64,000 bases of DNA from Coccinella septempunctata (Eukaryota; Arthropoda; Insecta; Coleoptera; Coccinellidae), in assembly GCF_907165205.1 (NCBI RefSeq), contig NC_058192.1, forward strand, positions 4,278,001 to 4,342,000. The letters run 5' to 3'. Within the stretch, counting starts at the first letter, position 1; each line of letters starts with the position of its first letter. The notes under the pieces are model-generated. The model was not told the origin of the DNA. It saw nothing but the letters and a program-made list of their open reading frames with translations, and did no database searches. The position numbers were made by a program, and so were the translations under genes. Of the stretch, positions 1 to 10,840 are shown piece after piece.

Positions 1-232
1 GTAACTATTTGAATGAGCGGACCTGACTACTAAATAGCACTTCATGAAACCCTGTCTCTTTTTTCAATCACTTTCGGCATATGCGTAATAAAAATTGATA
101 TTAGTTGTGGCAACGGCGTTATGACATTAACGACATTTCATGAGTGCCAACCTTACACTGTTCTAGATACAAAAACTTTAGAAAATTATTTCATGGCCAA
201 CCGACTGCTAAAATAAATGTGAATGCAGTATA
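1..232 (+). mobile_element. Right end of 1.2-kb TIR element (copy cut by window start)
   Basis: This stretch matches 51763-51996 almost throughout, including the terminal block CATGGCCAACCGACTGCTAA followed by AATAAATGTGAAT and a final AGTATA. The rest of the copy lies outside the window. The same family has two complete copies (50774-51996 and 53554-54782) and another partial copy at 63621-64000. It carries no coding capacity here. Confidence 0.85.
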
Positions 233-2889
233 AGTAGCTACCCTGTCTACATCCGAACATCGACCCAGGAAAAAATTCGAAATTGAATATTCCTTACGTA
301 TATTGCGTATATTTTCCACGAAAAACTCATATTTCCTCCGCGATCAGAGAACATAACAAAATATTTGGCTACAACTTATAACGTCAACAATACCCTAGAA
401 AGATAGTCAACACAAACGTTCGTTTGATATGCGTGCGTTCGATGGAACACGATGCCAACAAAGAGGAATGCAATAGCGAACGCGCCACGGCCCATGGGAC
501 CGTGAAATATTTAAATTGGAGACTGTTATGTACACACACATCTCATGGTACTGATGGGGAGATTGAGCGTTATTATGATTTGCCACCGACAGAGCTTTGT
601 TCTCGTCCGTTGGACCTGCTAATAGCATTTGTGGCGACGGCTCGAATGTCTGACGTAAGCAATTGTACAACAGTTATTTTGACAGTTTCGGAATTTCCAT
701 CATGGCTCGTGAATTTGGGAGATGGGGAGCAGGAGGTAATTCCTGGAGGAAGATGCGGTTTTGATCGTCGATATTCCAACAGTTCGGTCCAGAAATCCTG
801 GCGCTCATTGACGTGTTTACGTCTGAATATTGGTTAGTTATCTCCCACACTACGCTGATTGAGAGCTGCTGGCTAGAGATGCATTATCGAAGTGGAAACA
901 ATGGAAACGAAATTGTAATTCGAATTATTGGAGGATATTGTGCAGTGGATCGAGAGGGAAGAACTGGTTTCCACAAAATAATAAGTTATATACCTAACAT
1001 TTCCTGAAAACATTGATTGCAAAATGGCGAATGCGCCAGTCTCGCCAGCAAATATATCTGTTTGGGTCAATTTGACCATTTACGCATATTTCAGTGACCT
1101 CTACAATCCTGATTTAGATGAAATGTAATCTGTTTCATGCGTTAATGTACAGCTGTTTTCAATTAACCATTAATTAATCAATCCTTTCAGTTACTGAAGA
1201 TAGAAAAACCATGTCATTTCGTTTCTGTGCTCTATCTTTAGGTATAAAGGAATCAGAATGGTTTTATCTTATCGTCAGTAACTGAAACAGTGGATAGTGG
1301 CCTATTGAAAACCATCGTTAGGGATATTTCAATCAAGTCTGTGAAAATTTCATCTCCTTTTTGTGTTTCCTTCCATATTATTCATTTGGAAGATAGAATT
1401 AATTTAAAAACACGTTTGAAATCTCAAAAATTGTCAGAAGATTAAATTTTTTTGCGAGAATAAAACTGTTTTCGCTGAAAAATATCGATTTCAATGATCA
1501 ACATGAATTGTATACAATTGGTTTGATATTGTTTGATCTAATGATAAGCTAAGAGTTTTTTTCGATGATAACCTGATAATGGAAGCTCTTTCGAAAGTTT
1601 CATCTCATTATTTGCTGAATCTTTTATGAAATTCTGCACCTCTCAAGATCTGAAAATATGAATGATCAATCTCGCTCGATCTACAACTCTCAACAACAAA
1701 ATAACGGATGCGCTGGTGTCCATTCAGAATCTCTCAGTTGGGAAATAGCTTTTTTTCACTGAAAAATCATCTTATGGAAAAATTCAGCAAACCTGGATTT
1801 GGTTTTTTGTCTTTCCCCATGGAACCATTCCTGATTGCATCTTCCATGCATATTTGTATATTTAATAGCCAGTCAAAAGAGGTAATTATTCATTTTCCAT
1901 CTTTTCACTGCTCAGTACCACAAATTACAATGCTCAAATAGTTTAAAAAACGTCCATATCAGGAGTCTCTTTCAGCATACTTGGATTTTCATTGATTTTC
2001 CAATAGAATTAGCTGGTCCGCCAACTTCTACGTGCATTAGCATTTCAAGGGAAGCAAATGGTTCATGACGAACAATACAGGATTCCAAAAAACCCTTCAA
2101 CACACATGCACCCACTGAATTTCTCAGTCATTGCACACCCTCCCGTGAATTCTTCATCGTGAATACACAAACCCTGAAATGCTCCTCATCCATCTGTTGT
2201 TTCCACCATAAGGGCAGACAAATCCCCCTTTCTTTACCTTCGCATCGCCGAGGGGCCTAGCTATGAGCCATGCATCGCTGGAGTACATCGCAAATGTCCG
2301 ATGCAGTACACATTTTCCCGTTCGCGTTTTCGCAGACACGCGTGCAATTCATTATCCATGCTTTGATAATTAAAACTGAAAACGTACTCCTCGTTTTATG
2401 CCCACCAACTATCGTTTGAAACCCCGGTTGGAAGTAACAAGGCGTAAAAACAGTGCAATTCGTTGAAAAATTCATTCATTCAGAGCTGGTTAGATCCCCT
2501 CAGTTGTTTGTAGTGGCGTAGACAAGTGATGTTTTGAAATATTAACATGTATCTGATACTGAAGGACTTCCAACTGTTGTGCATCACGTCTGTTATGTGG
2601 TGAATTTGGAAGATTTATTTCGTTGTAAAGAGGGCATGATTGTGGGTAGACACATGCAGTGTGGTTCGAGATGTTATTCTATTCAGTCACAACAACGAAT
2701 TAATGAAGGGAAAGAAAAATAATAGTTAAAAATAAAGCCAGTTGCGAGAGCACTACTTACTATTTTTCAAAACAAGAATTGAAAGACTTACATCTAGAAG
2801 AGTTTTTTTTTACGATTGACATTCAAAGTAGGCATTTGCGCTCGTATTTGACAACGCAAACGTCATCTTTGTGCACCGAACAATTCGAT
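233..2889. other. No gene recognised
   Basis: Only short overlapping frames on both strands (for example 424-837 plus and 573-779 minus), none with a domain, signal peptide or convincing splice context. A 30-bp segment at 2343-2372 recurs with three mismatches at 3992-4021. I see no other structure. Confidence 0.6.
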
Positions 2890-3515
2890 TTTAAACTAAT
2901 GGGCGAGTTCAGGAACGTTTGCCATCCTTGTAAATAATAGAAGGAACTCTTTGAATGGAAACGTATTTTTCTAAAATTATATTTGTGCCTTTCGGTTGCT
3001 TTCATCAATTTACAATCCTTGCAATGTTCCTGGCTCTCAAATCCAAGTGATTGAATTTTCAAAGTGAGTTTTGACATTTCACAAGCGTTTTTTCCGTGTT
3101 TTGTCCACTACATTTGTGGTTTCATCCATAGACTAATAATTTATTTATTATTATGGTTTCATCACAGAACGCCTCAACTACCAATATGTTCTGTGATGAA
3201 ACCATAGTCGGATAATAAATCATAGACATAAAGACTGTCTCTATGTCTATGTAATAAATAAATTATTAGTCTATGGATGAAACCATAAATTTAATGGACA
3301 GAACACGGAAAAAACGCCTGAGAACTGTCAATACTCATCTTGAAAATTTCAATCACTTGGATTTGAGAGCCGGGGACATTTCAAGGATTGTAAAATGATA
3401 GAAGTAACCGAAAGGCCCAAATATAATTTAGAAAAAGTACGTTTTAATGAAAAGTTTTTTCTATTATTTACAAGGTTGGCAAACGTTCCTGAACTCGTCC
3501 ATTATTTTTAAATCT
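2890..3515. repeat. Large foldback (inverted) repeat with nested hairpins
   Basis: Left arm about 2890-3150, right arm about 3252-3515, pairing along roughly 260 bp with scattered mismatches. The innermost 33 bp (3118-3150 and 3252-3284) are a perfect inverted repeat. The ~100-bp loop holds two smaller palindromes: 3152-3170 pairs perfectly with 3188-3206 (19 bp), and 3221-3230 pairs with 3242-3251 (10 bp). This is the shape of a foldback MITE. An antisense open frame (2823-3077) crosses the left arm but has no recognised domain. Confidence 0.85.
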
Positions 3516-4483
3516 GTGATTTCCTCGAATCACAGCTCCCTCACTATTTCAGCATTTGAGCAGTGGTTTTCCATAGTTTGAATGGAAAATTAGAATTATC
3601 CCAAGATTTTCTCAAAGAACCGTTGTATGAATTTTCTAGATGAACCCATTGTCCTCTTCAAACGTGTCACGAGACAACAACTCACAGCTTTTCATTCGAT
3701 GAATCAAAACATGGAATAAACCCCGGGAGGTTAAAGAAATGCTGAAATCCTTCAAGCGTTCCGATATATTGTTTGTAGAACTTCCGTAAGCCGGAAAAAT
3801 TGCGTTCGTTTATGAAATCCCCGGCGTTTGTTCCGTTACAAAAAGATCATCAACCATTGGAAAAGATTCGAATGCACATTTCCTGGACCGAAACCGAGAA
3901 TGAATATATAAGAGCCCGCATACAGGAAAATTCTTTCAACCCCAGACGACCACTCCAGCCCCGTGGATTTTCAGCGGTTGCATGGGACGAGTGCAATTTA
4001 TTATTCATGCTTTCATAATTATCAGCGAAGAAACGTGCGTCTAAATTACCCTGTCCGCCGTTATCCTTTTTTCCTTGCACGTTCAACAGTCCGTCGACTT
4101 CGGAGGTATTTTGCATTCATTAATTCCGGGTTCCGGAGTACGACGAAGCTGCGCTCGTTATGACGCTATAGAACATTGTCATTTGCATAAATCTGATTAT
4201 GAGCAACCGTTTCGGAAAAATATTCCACTATACTCGCGTATTATATCAGCCGTTTTTCAGGAATTGTTATGAATCCACCCAGATTATCCACTTTTCGAAA
4301 CCGTCATTTCATTCCAGAGTATATTTTGTTCAGCCAAAACTCATCATGGAAAAATTTTAGATGTTGTTGAGTTTCCTTCCATTCGTACATCAAGGGACCA
4401 CTTAATTTTTGTCAATGAGCTACTTTATCCAAGAAGTATTTCAGTTACTAGAAAAATACCCATGATTCCTAACAGGACATTGT
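3516..4483. other. No gene recognised
   Basis: Short frames on both strands only. Position 3992-4021 is the second copy of the 30-bp segment at 2343-2372. Confidence 0.55.
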
Positions 4484-4583
4484 TGGCACTTCTAATTAGT
4501 TATTGTTCGTTGCTACGGTAACGTAATATTTTTTGTATGCATTGAACTGGTCTAGGCTAACTAGATATCAATGCATCCTCGTA
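4484..4583 (-). mobile_element. Solo 5' terminal region of a mariner element
   Basis: About 100 bp closely matching the outer 5' end of the mariner copies at 30003-31179 and 59923-62376, reversed here. It contains the TTATTGTTCGTTGCTA block, the CTAACTAGATATCAAT block and the terminal CATCCTCG followed by TA. No transposase sequence is next to it, so this is a remnant. Confidence 0.8.
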
Positions 4584-5931
4584 TAACCAACCCACGTTAT
4601 GGTTAAAAAGTGGCGTTGTTGTAAGCCCAGATGGAATCATCGATTAAGTCTGATAAAAAGCATGGCGGCAAACATTATACCTAAATTTTTCATGGTTATT
4701 TTTTAATGGAGGATGAGTGCATCTACGTGTAGCCATAGAGATCGTCATATAGAACAGCATCATCTGCCATGAGCATCAGTATGGAAATTACTCCGACTAT
4801 TTAGATTGTTGAGGCTAGAATTTGATGCCCGCTGGTCAGTTACTAAATGAGGCATCGCAGAATTTCGCGGCTAACACATCTATTACCATTAACACTTCAT
4901 TTGCGTTAACTCCAACTGGGAAAATATGAGTTAGGGTGTATAATATATGCTGTGCCAGCGCGGGGTAACGTAATGCATCTGATAATGGTTAATGCAGTAT
5001 TTAGCGAAAATGAATTACACTTCTATCCCTAGCACTAACCTAAGTTGGATATTTGGTCGATATACGGCGTGAGCCTGGAAATTTTTGCCGCAAAATTATG
5101 AGCAACCATTTCACAAACAATAGGACATCAACGATAATAATTAACTTGAGTCTGCTGATCAACTGTATTCCGAAGGTTAATCGAAAACCGCTGAGGTTTA
5201 AAATTTTTAGAGCCAAGAAGGACACTTTTGGAGCTAAAATTTCCTTTCTTCTCTAGTTGTACGACTATTTTATGAAGAAACTGATTCGAGGATCTGTAGA
5301 ATGAAAAAACATGATAGTTGGACCAAAACTGAAATGAATAAATGCTTGAAAAGATCTCAAGTACAAAGTTCGAATCGAAAGAGTAGTTCAAATGCTCCTG
5401 CGTGTCAGAAATATCGTCTTGACTCCAAGACCAAGTTAGAAGTGATACAATAACAACAAATCATACCGAATTAGTTGTTTGGAAACTAAGCCGCTTATTG
5501 TGGTTCACAAGGGGTCTGTGCAGGAGTTCTGCAATCAGATTCTATTATTCATGAGTTTTTTTTCTGGTATCAACTCATAAACTAGAACGAACTGTTGGCC
5601 AATTGTGAAATTCTAATTGGCCCGAGAAGTTCATGGTAATTTTCGGGATTTGCCTCATGGCGGAATATAAACAAGTTCGAATATTATTTCGACAAATGAA
5701 CGGGAATGTTTTAGGTTGGGAACTTAATAAATATTTATGAAGGAGTTTACCCGTGCTTGACCTGAAATTCGAAGCCAATATCGGAAAGATATCAAGGATG
5801 AAACTGGAATCTAACTGACGTTTCATTTTAAGGTGTCATTCAACTCGAGAATTCGCCTAACGATCTTTCGGAGACAGAGATGGAAAATTAGATTAGGGAT
5901 CATTCTCATTTGATATGATGGTATTGAAATA
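4584..5931. other. No gene recognised
   Basis: AT-rich sequence with only short overlapping frames. No repeat or RNA gene noticed. Confidence 0.55.
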
Positions 5932-7418
5932 TACTGCTCCACAAGAGTTAGGGATATCGTATTCAATTGTTTTTAAAAGTATGTAATCTTCGAGAAAATC
6001 GCTGTAAAATCATTAAAAACTCTATAACAACTTGAATCGATCCAATAAAAATCAGTATGAGGCATTTCGTCATTCTGGTCGCCTTTTTTCTGAAGTTTGG
6101 TTCTTTCCATATCCTTCATGAACGTTCATATTTTGAAATGAAGTCAGTTTATCAACGGCTTCGATTTGAAACGAGTTTTCTGAAAATGCTAAGACGTAAA
6201 TCAACAAACGCTGAGGCTAATAGGGCTATCGGAATGCTACAGGGTGGCCTAACTCAGGTTGTTGTAGCGGAAAGGCTCCAAGTCAGCCAACGTGTGATAT
6301 TTCGACTTTGGAATAGGTTCAGGGAGACAGGTTCCTTGTTGGAAAGACCAAGGCTTGGTGAGCGACGAAAAACAACACCTGCTCAAGATCGTTTCATCAC
6401 CGTTCCGGCGAGAAGGAACCCTACATCTACGTGTAGAATGATACGGAATACTCTTCAAAATGCAGATGGGGTCCAAGTTTCCATCGAAACCATCAGACGA
6501 CGTTTGAGAGAGGTGAATCTAGGTTCTAGACGTCCATTAAGAGGAGTTCCATTAACACGTGACCATAAGCGTCAAAGACTGGAATGGGCAAGGCAACATA
6601 TCAATTGGAACGATCAATGGCGTAGTGTCCTTTTCACTGATGAACCCAGATATGGACGATTTTCACATTCTCGAAGAATAAGGGTATGGACAATCCCACG
6701 CATACCCCGTAATCGTCGCTATGTCCAAGAAGTCCATCCATTCCGGGGGGGTAGTGTTATGTCATGGGCCGGGATATGTTTCAACGGGCGCACAGATCTA
6801 CAAATTTGTCCTGGGAGTATGACCGCCCTACACTATCGAGAGCATGTCATTGACAATGTTGTGCCAAATTTTCACGCTGCTATTGGTGAAACTTTTCAAT
6901 TTCTAGACGATAACGCTAGACCGCACCGTGCAGCCATAGTTGAGAATGCGCGCGAGGAGCTTGGTATTCCACATTCACCAAGACCTCCGCACTCACCAGA
7001 TTTGAATTGCATAGAACATGCATGGGATATGCTCCAAAGAAGATTAGATAATCATCAACCTACCCCAGAATCCTTAAATGATCTGAGAGAGCTTCTGCCC
7101 CGTTTATGGAATCAAATTCCTCAAGAAATGTTCAACAACCTCGTGTGTAGTATGGAAAGAAGATGTCAAGCTGTTATTGATGCCCGTAGAGGCCATACAT
7201 TGTATTGATAGTCTTAAAATGCTTGAATTCTCTGGGAATAATATTTCGTTATTTTACTGGATGTTTTTTTACCTTCCTGTATACGCTGCAGACCTACAGG
7301 CTTAAATAAATTTGCAACATGAAATCATATTAATATGAATTTTCATCACAAAAATCTTATTTTAACTATATTTTTTTACAATTTAAGTCAATATCCCTAA
7401 CCCATGTGGAGCAGTTTA
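5932..7418 (+). mobile_element. Tc1-like DNA transposon, apparently full length
   Basis: Inverted termini match at the two ends: the left reads TACTGCTCCACA then GAGTTAGGGATAT near 5932-5958, and the right (about 7393-7418) is its reverse complement with two or three mismatches, both next to TA as expected for a Tc1/mariner target duplication. The element is about 1.49 kb and carries one uninterrupted transposase frame. Family-typical size, TIRs and intact frame make this the best-preserved transposon in the window. Confidence 0.85.
6186..7208 (+). CDS. Tc1-like DD34E transposase
   Basis: The frame is open from 6057 (383 codons), but I prefer the internal ATG at 6186. It gives a 340-residue protein, the usual Tc1 length, and starts just before the DNA-binding region; the 43 extra residues look unrelated. 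The N-terminal part has a helix-turn-helix (AIGMLQGGLTQ, AERLQVSQ) and a basic linker (ERPRLGERRKTTP). The catalytic triad is visible: D in LFTDEPRY, D in FLDDNARPHRA, and E in SPDLNCIEHAWD, with 34 residues between the last two. The usual VMVWGGI motif reads VMSWAGI and the usual FTDESRF reads FTDEPRY, so some decay is possible although no stop or frameshift is present. It would cut and paste its own element at TA sites in the nucleus. Confidence 0.85.
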   Translation: MLRRKSTNAEANRAIGMLQGGLTQVVVAERLQVSQRVIFRLWNRFRETGSLLERPRLGERRKTTPAQDRFITVPARRNPTSTCRMIRNTLQNADGVQVSIETIRRRLREVNLGSRRPLRGVPLTRDHKRQRLEWARQHINWNDQWRSVLFTDEPRYGRFSHSRRIRVWTIPRIPRNRRYVQEVHPFRGGSVMSWAGICFNGRTDLQICPGSMTALHYREHVIDNVVPNFHAAIGETFQFLDDNARPHRAAIVENAREELGIPHSPRPPHSPDLNCIEHAWDMLQRRLDNHQPTPESLNDLRELLPRLWNQIPQEMFNNLVCSMERRCQAVIDARRGHTLY

Positions 7419-7536
7419 TTAGTGTATTATTCATTTTGTGTGTAGGAAATTAGAGAAATGGGGAATCAGGGGTGAAGTAGGAAACAATACTTTTGCTACA
7501 TGGCTTTTTCTTTTAATTTAATCTATTTGGTAACAA

Positions 7537-7590
7537 GGTTAGGCTGGTTTAGGTTAGGTTAGGTTTGGTTAGGTTAGGTTAGGTTAGGTT
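7537..7590 (+). repeat. Interstitial TTAGG (telomere-type) array
   Basis: About 54 bp of AGGTT/TTAGG pentamers with a few imperfect units (GGCTGGTTT, GGTTTGGTT). A 17-bp direct repeat, TTTGGTAACAAGGTTAG, lies exactly on each side (7526-7542 and 7595-7611), overlapping the first unit. TTAGG is the usual insect telomere motif. Confidence 0.85.
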
Positions 7591-7611
7591 ACTTTTTGGT
7601 AACAAGGTTAG

Positions 7612-9190
7612 TGACAGTTGAAGTTAGTAGCAGTTGGAGCATTAGCAGGCTGTGAGTTTTCTGATTACATTGAATCTTTAATGAGTAAGTTTTCACGAGA
7701 TGAAAATAATTGATGTGAATCGTTCCCCAGTTGGTCAGGAATAATGCCATTAATCATTTCACATCGTGTTTTCAATAAAACCCACTTAACTGTTCGATTC
7801 GACCTGATTTAGTGCGATTTCCAATGAAAAACTTCAAAGTCGATTGCAGTCCAGACGAAAGGCCGCACGGGGAAAACAAAGTATCGAATTGATTCAGTGG
7901 CAGCTTCAACACAATCGCATCCTGGTTACGATTTCCCAACACATTGATAGCCTTCTTCATTCGCAGACAATTGGGAGAAGTCGAGGGGTGAATACAGATT
8001 TGAAATATTGCCGGTTGTGGATGCTGATCACGATCCAGTTGCGCTCTAATAACAATGTGAACTTCCAGTCGTTTCGCCTATTTTCTGCTTATTTTACGGA
8101 GTCACTGATACAAGCCATCTGAACTGCGATTATTTGTTTCATTCGGAAGATTCCTTACTTCCAATATCGAGCTCGGATATGATCAACACCAGGCTTTCTA
8201 CGAAACTACTCCAGCTCAACCGATAAATTTTTTCTTTTTTCGTATCAACTAATTCTGCAAGCTGAAAATATAGAAAAAAATGATGAATGTTTAACCGTTT
8301 CAATACTCTTTATGATTATTTTAACTGCGCAAGCTCCTCCTAATCAATTATGGAGAAATAAAAATTTTAATTTTGTACAACCAAATGATACACTGTATGA
8401 AATTCGTAATTTGCTTCGGACTTTTTGTATTTCAATCGTTTGAATATCCGGAAATATCATAGATAAATGTTTTTACACTTCAGAATAATCGACTCTTTCC
8501 CGTCAGCCATGATAGATCATTGAGGAGTACTTAAAAAATTAATATTATAATAAAGATTACATAATGAAAAAATTACAAACAGTGGGTTATTTCAAATGCA
8601 TTATCGACGTATTTTCCCCAGAACACTTATTGTTTTTTCAACCGTAATTTCACACCAGTGTCTAACCCAGTAAACTTCATCATTCTACAGTGTGAAAGGT
8701 AGGAGCCTATGCTGTTATCATATACAGGGCTGTAACACATTTTCTGGCTTAGATACACATGAAAACTTTGGATTGATATTTCATAACGTCGTTTCACAGC
8801 ATTTGACTCAAAGTTTTATACTAAAGAAAAACAAAGTAGAATGCCTACAATAGTAACAAAGAAGTTGAGTCCATTCTATCGATTTCTGTAATGAGAATGG
8901 TAAAATGGTACTGTTTTTTACGGTACTAAGCACTTAATTTGGATACCTACGTATTTTATACCATATTTAAATATGAAAATTATGCCGGTGCACTCCAAGG
9001 ATGAAAACAGCAGGGTTTAATCGTGAAATTTCAAGATATATAATCGATAACCTAACTGGAATCGAACCTATTGTTCTTTATCCATTAGAGAATTGAATAG
9101 AGCCCAAGCGATTAGAAATGTTAATAAGTTTTTAATCGTTGAAAAATGTGTAATCAAGCATAATCTGCACTAGTCATGCAGGCAAATTGA
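7612..9190. other. No gene recognised
   Basis: Short frames only (for example 7844-8122), without domain or splice support. The last ~300 bp probably include 5' flanking sequence of the odorant-binding protein gene. Confidence 0.5.
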
Positions 9191-9194
9191 ATAC

Positions 9195-9239
9195 CACGTG
9201 GGATTTACGGTAAATTGATGAAGAAGCGCGGTATATATA
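9195..9239 (+). promoter_or_regulatory. Core promoter of the odorant-binding protein gene: E-box and TATA box
   Basis: A TATA box (TATATATA, 9232-9239) lies 50 bp upstream of the ATG at 9289, with TTCAAT-like initiator candidates about 20-35 bp further down (9254-9270). A palindromic E-box CACGTG sits at 9195-9200. Assignment rests on spacing to the gene model. Confidence 0.6.
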
Positions 9240-9288
9240 GCTTGGAGTGCGGGTTCAATGTCTAGTTCAATATAGGGCTCTTGCAGAC

Positions 9289-10840
9289 ATGAATAAAGTG
9301 GTCAGGTTCGGAGTTGTGGCAGTCGTCCTTTGCGCTGCAACGGCTTACGATTACAGCAATTCGGATTTCAGTGAGTATTTGTTCGATTGCAGTATAATTT
9401 CTATTGCTGAAAGTCAATAAAAAATTTCGTTTCAATATACCATCGAAATCATTGTTGGATAAGCTTCAATTTCGAGCATATAATATGTGGAATTCTATTG
9501 GATTATACCGGCTTTTCCATTTTATCATTTCAATGCTTTTCCTCATAAAAACACATTGGGAAAAGAGAATGATTATCATATTGTTGTAACAAATTTCATC
9601 TAGTTATATATCTTCTTATAAATGAACTACAGAAGTAGTTTTATCCGGATAAACTAGTCCTAACCATCCATTTCATTTTAAGGTAGTAATATTGATTTTA
9701 CCCTCATTCCACAGAGTTCTTATTTGATTTCAGATGAATATTTAGCCGACGAATTGGATTACTACAGCCAGTTCGATGTACCCATACCAAAACTCCGTTT
9801 TAAAAGGGACGAGGAAGCCGTTCTCCCCGACAAGTGCAAATACAGAAGAAAAAGACTCTGCTGCGCGGAAACTTCTATGGAAGAGCTACACGAGAAGGAG
9901 AAGGAAATAAAGCGGGAATGTTTCAAACAGGTTCTCGGCAAGGACAAAGAACAGAGAGGTATGGATCCTTTCCGATGCGAGAACATCGAGAAGCACAAAA
10001 GGGATATGGTTGTGAGTAGCTTTAATGAAAATCGACAGAGGCTCCATTATTAATTCCCAATTTTTTTCGCAGTGTGTCATGCAGTGCGTTGGACAAAAGA
10101 ACGACGTTGTGAGTATCCCAGTCAAGGTTTTCGTTGAATGCCATGATAATTGTAAATAGGTCGCTTCCTGTATTTACTTCATTATTTCTATTCCTCAAGA
10201 AGTAACTGATGTGACTAATTATTTCGGTGTTCAAAACAACAATCAGCATTTGTTTTAATTGATACCGTTTTCAATTCATCATATCCGGAAGTTTACTCGA
10301 CTATCTGAGTCATTTTGTTACGAATTTAAGGCGTTTTCCATATTTTTATTCAACTTGCTCAAATTTCAAAAACTATTCCTGATACCTCTGATAATTAGCT
10401 CGTCGCAAGCATTATACTTTCTCCTCAAGGCATACTACGATTATCAGAAGATTTTGAAAGTGATTCATTTACTAGTGCTGCCTCTACTAACCCTTCTGTT
10501 ACAGCTGGACACCAACGGGGATGTGAAGGAAGCAGCGTTCGGTGATTTCGTGAAGCAAAGCTTCACCAAGGACCCCTGGTTCGCAGAGTTCCAAGACGCA
10601 GTAATAGAAACCTGCATCGACGAGGCTAAAAATGCGACTGAAAGCAGGGATCCAGAGGATGAAACCAGCTGTAATCCATCCGGCATAAAACTAGCGCACT
10701 GCCTATTCGTACAGACGCAACTCCATTGTCCTGAGAGCGAAATTAAGGATGCGAAATCCTGCACCAAACTGAAGGAGAGGATAAAGGCTAAGCTGGCTGA
10801 TGGCGTTCCCCCACCACCGCCGTTTTTACACGAGGAATAA
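9289..10840 (+). CDS. Odorant-binding protein, Plus-C-like (four exons)
   Basis: Model: 9289-9370, 9734-10011, 10073-10108 and 10505-10840, all GT-AG and in phase, giving 243 residues. Residues 1-19 form a signal peptide (MNKVVRFGVVAVVLCAATA), so the product is secreted. The mature part has 12 cysteines, including KRLCC and RECF in exon 2, CVMQC in the 12-codon exon 3, and ETC, TSCNP, AHCLF, LHCPE and KSCTK in exon 4. The CVMQC / LDTNGDV / AFGDFVK run resembles the conserved core of the PBP/GOBP fold, and the extra cysteines and length fit the Plus-C subgroup. Such proteins carry hydrophobic ligands in sensillar lymph or haemolymph; the ligand cannot be read here. A proline-rich end (PPPPPFLHEE) follows the domain. 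The exon 1-2 junction replaces the first codon split (phase 1). Confidence 0.85.

Noticed and set aside
424..837. 137-codon plus-strand frame
   Set aside because: Overlaps minus-strand frames, no domain, no splice or promoter support.
6057..6185. Upstream extension of the Tc1 transposase frame
   Set aside because: The 43 extra residues are unlike any Tc1 N-terminus; the ATG at 6186 gives the family length.
7537..7590. True chromosome end
   Set aside because: The array is short, imperfect and flanked by unique sequence on both sides.
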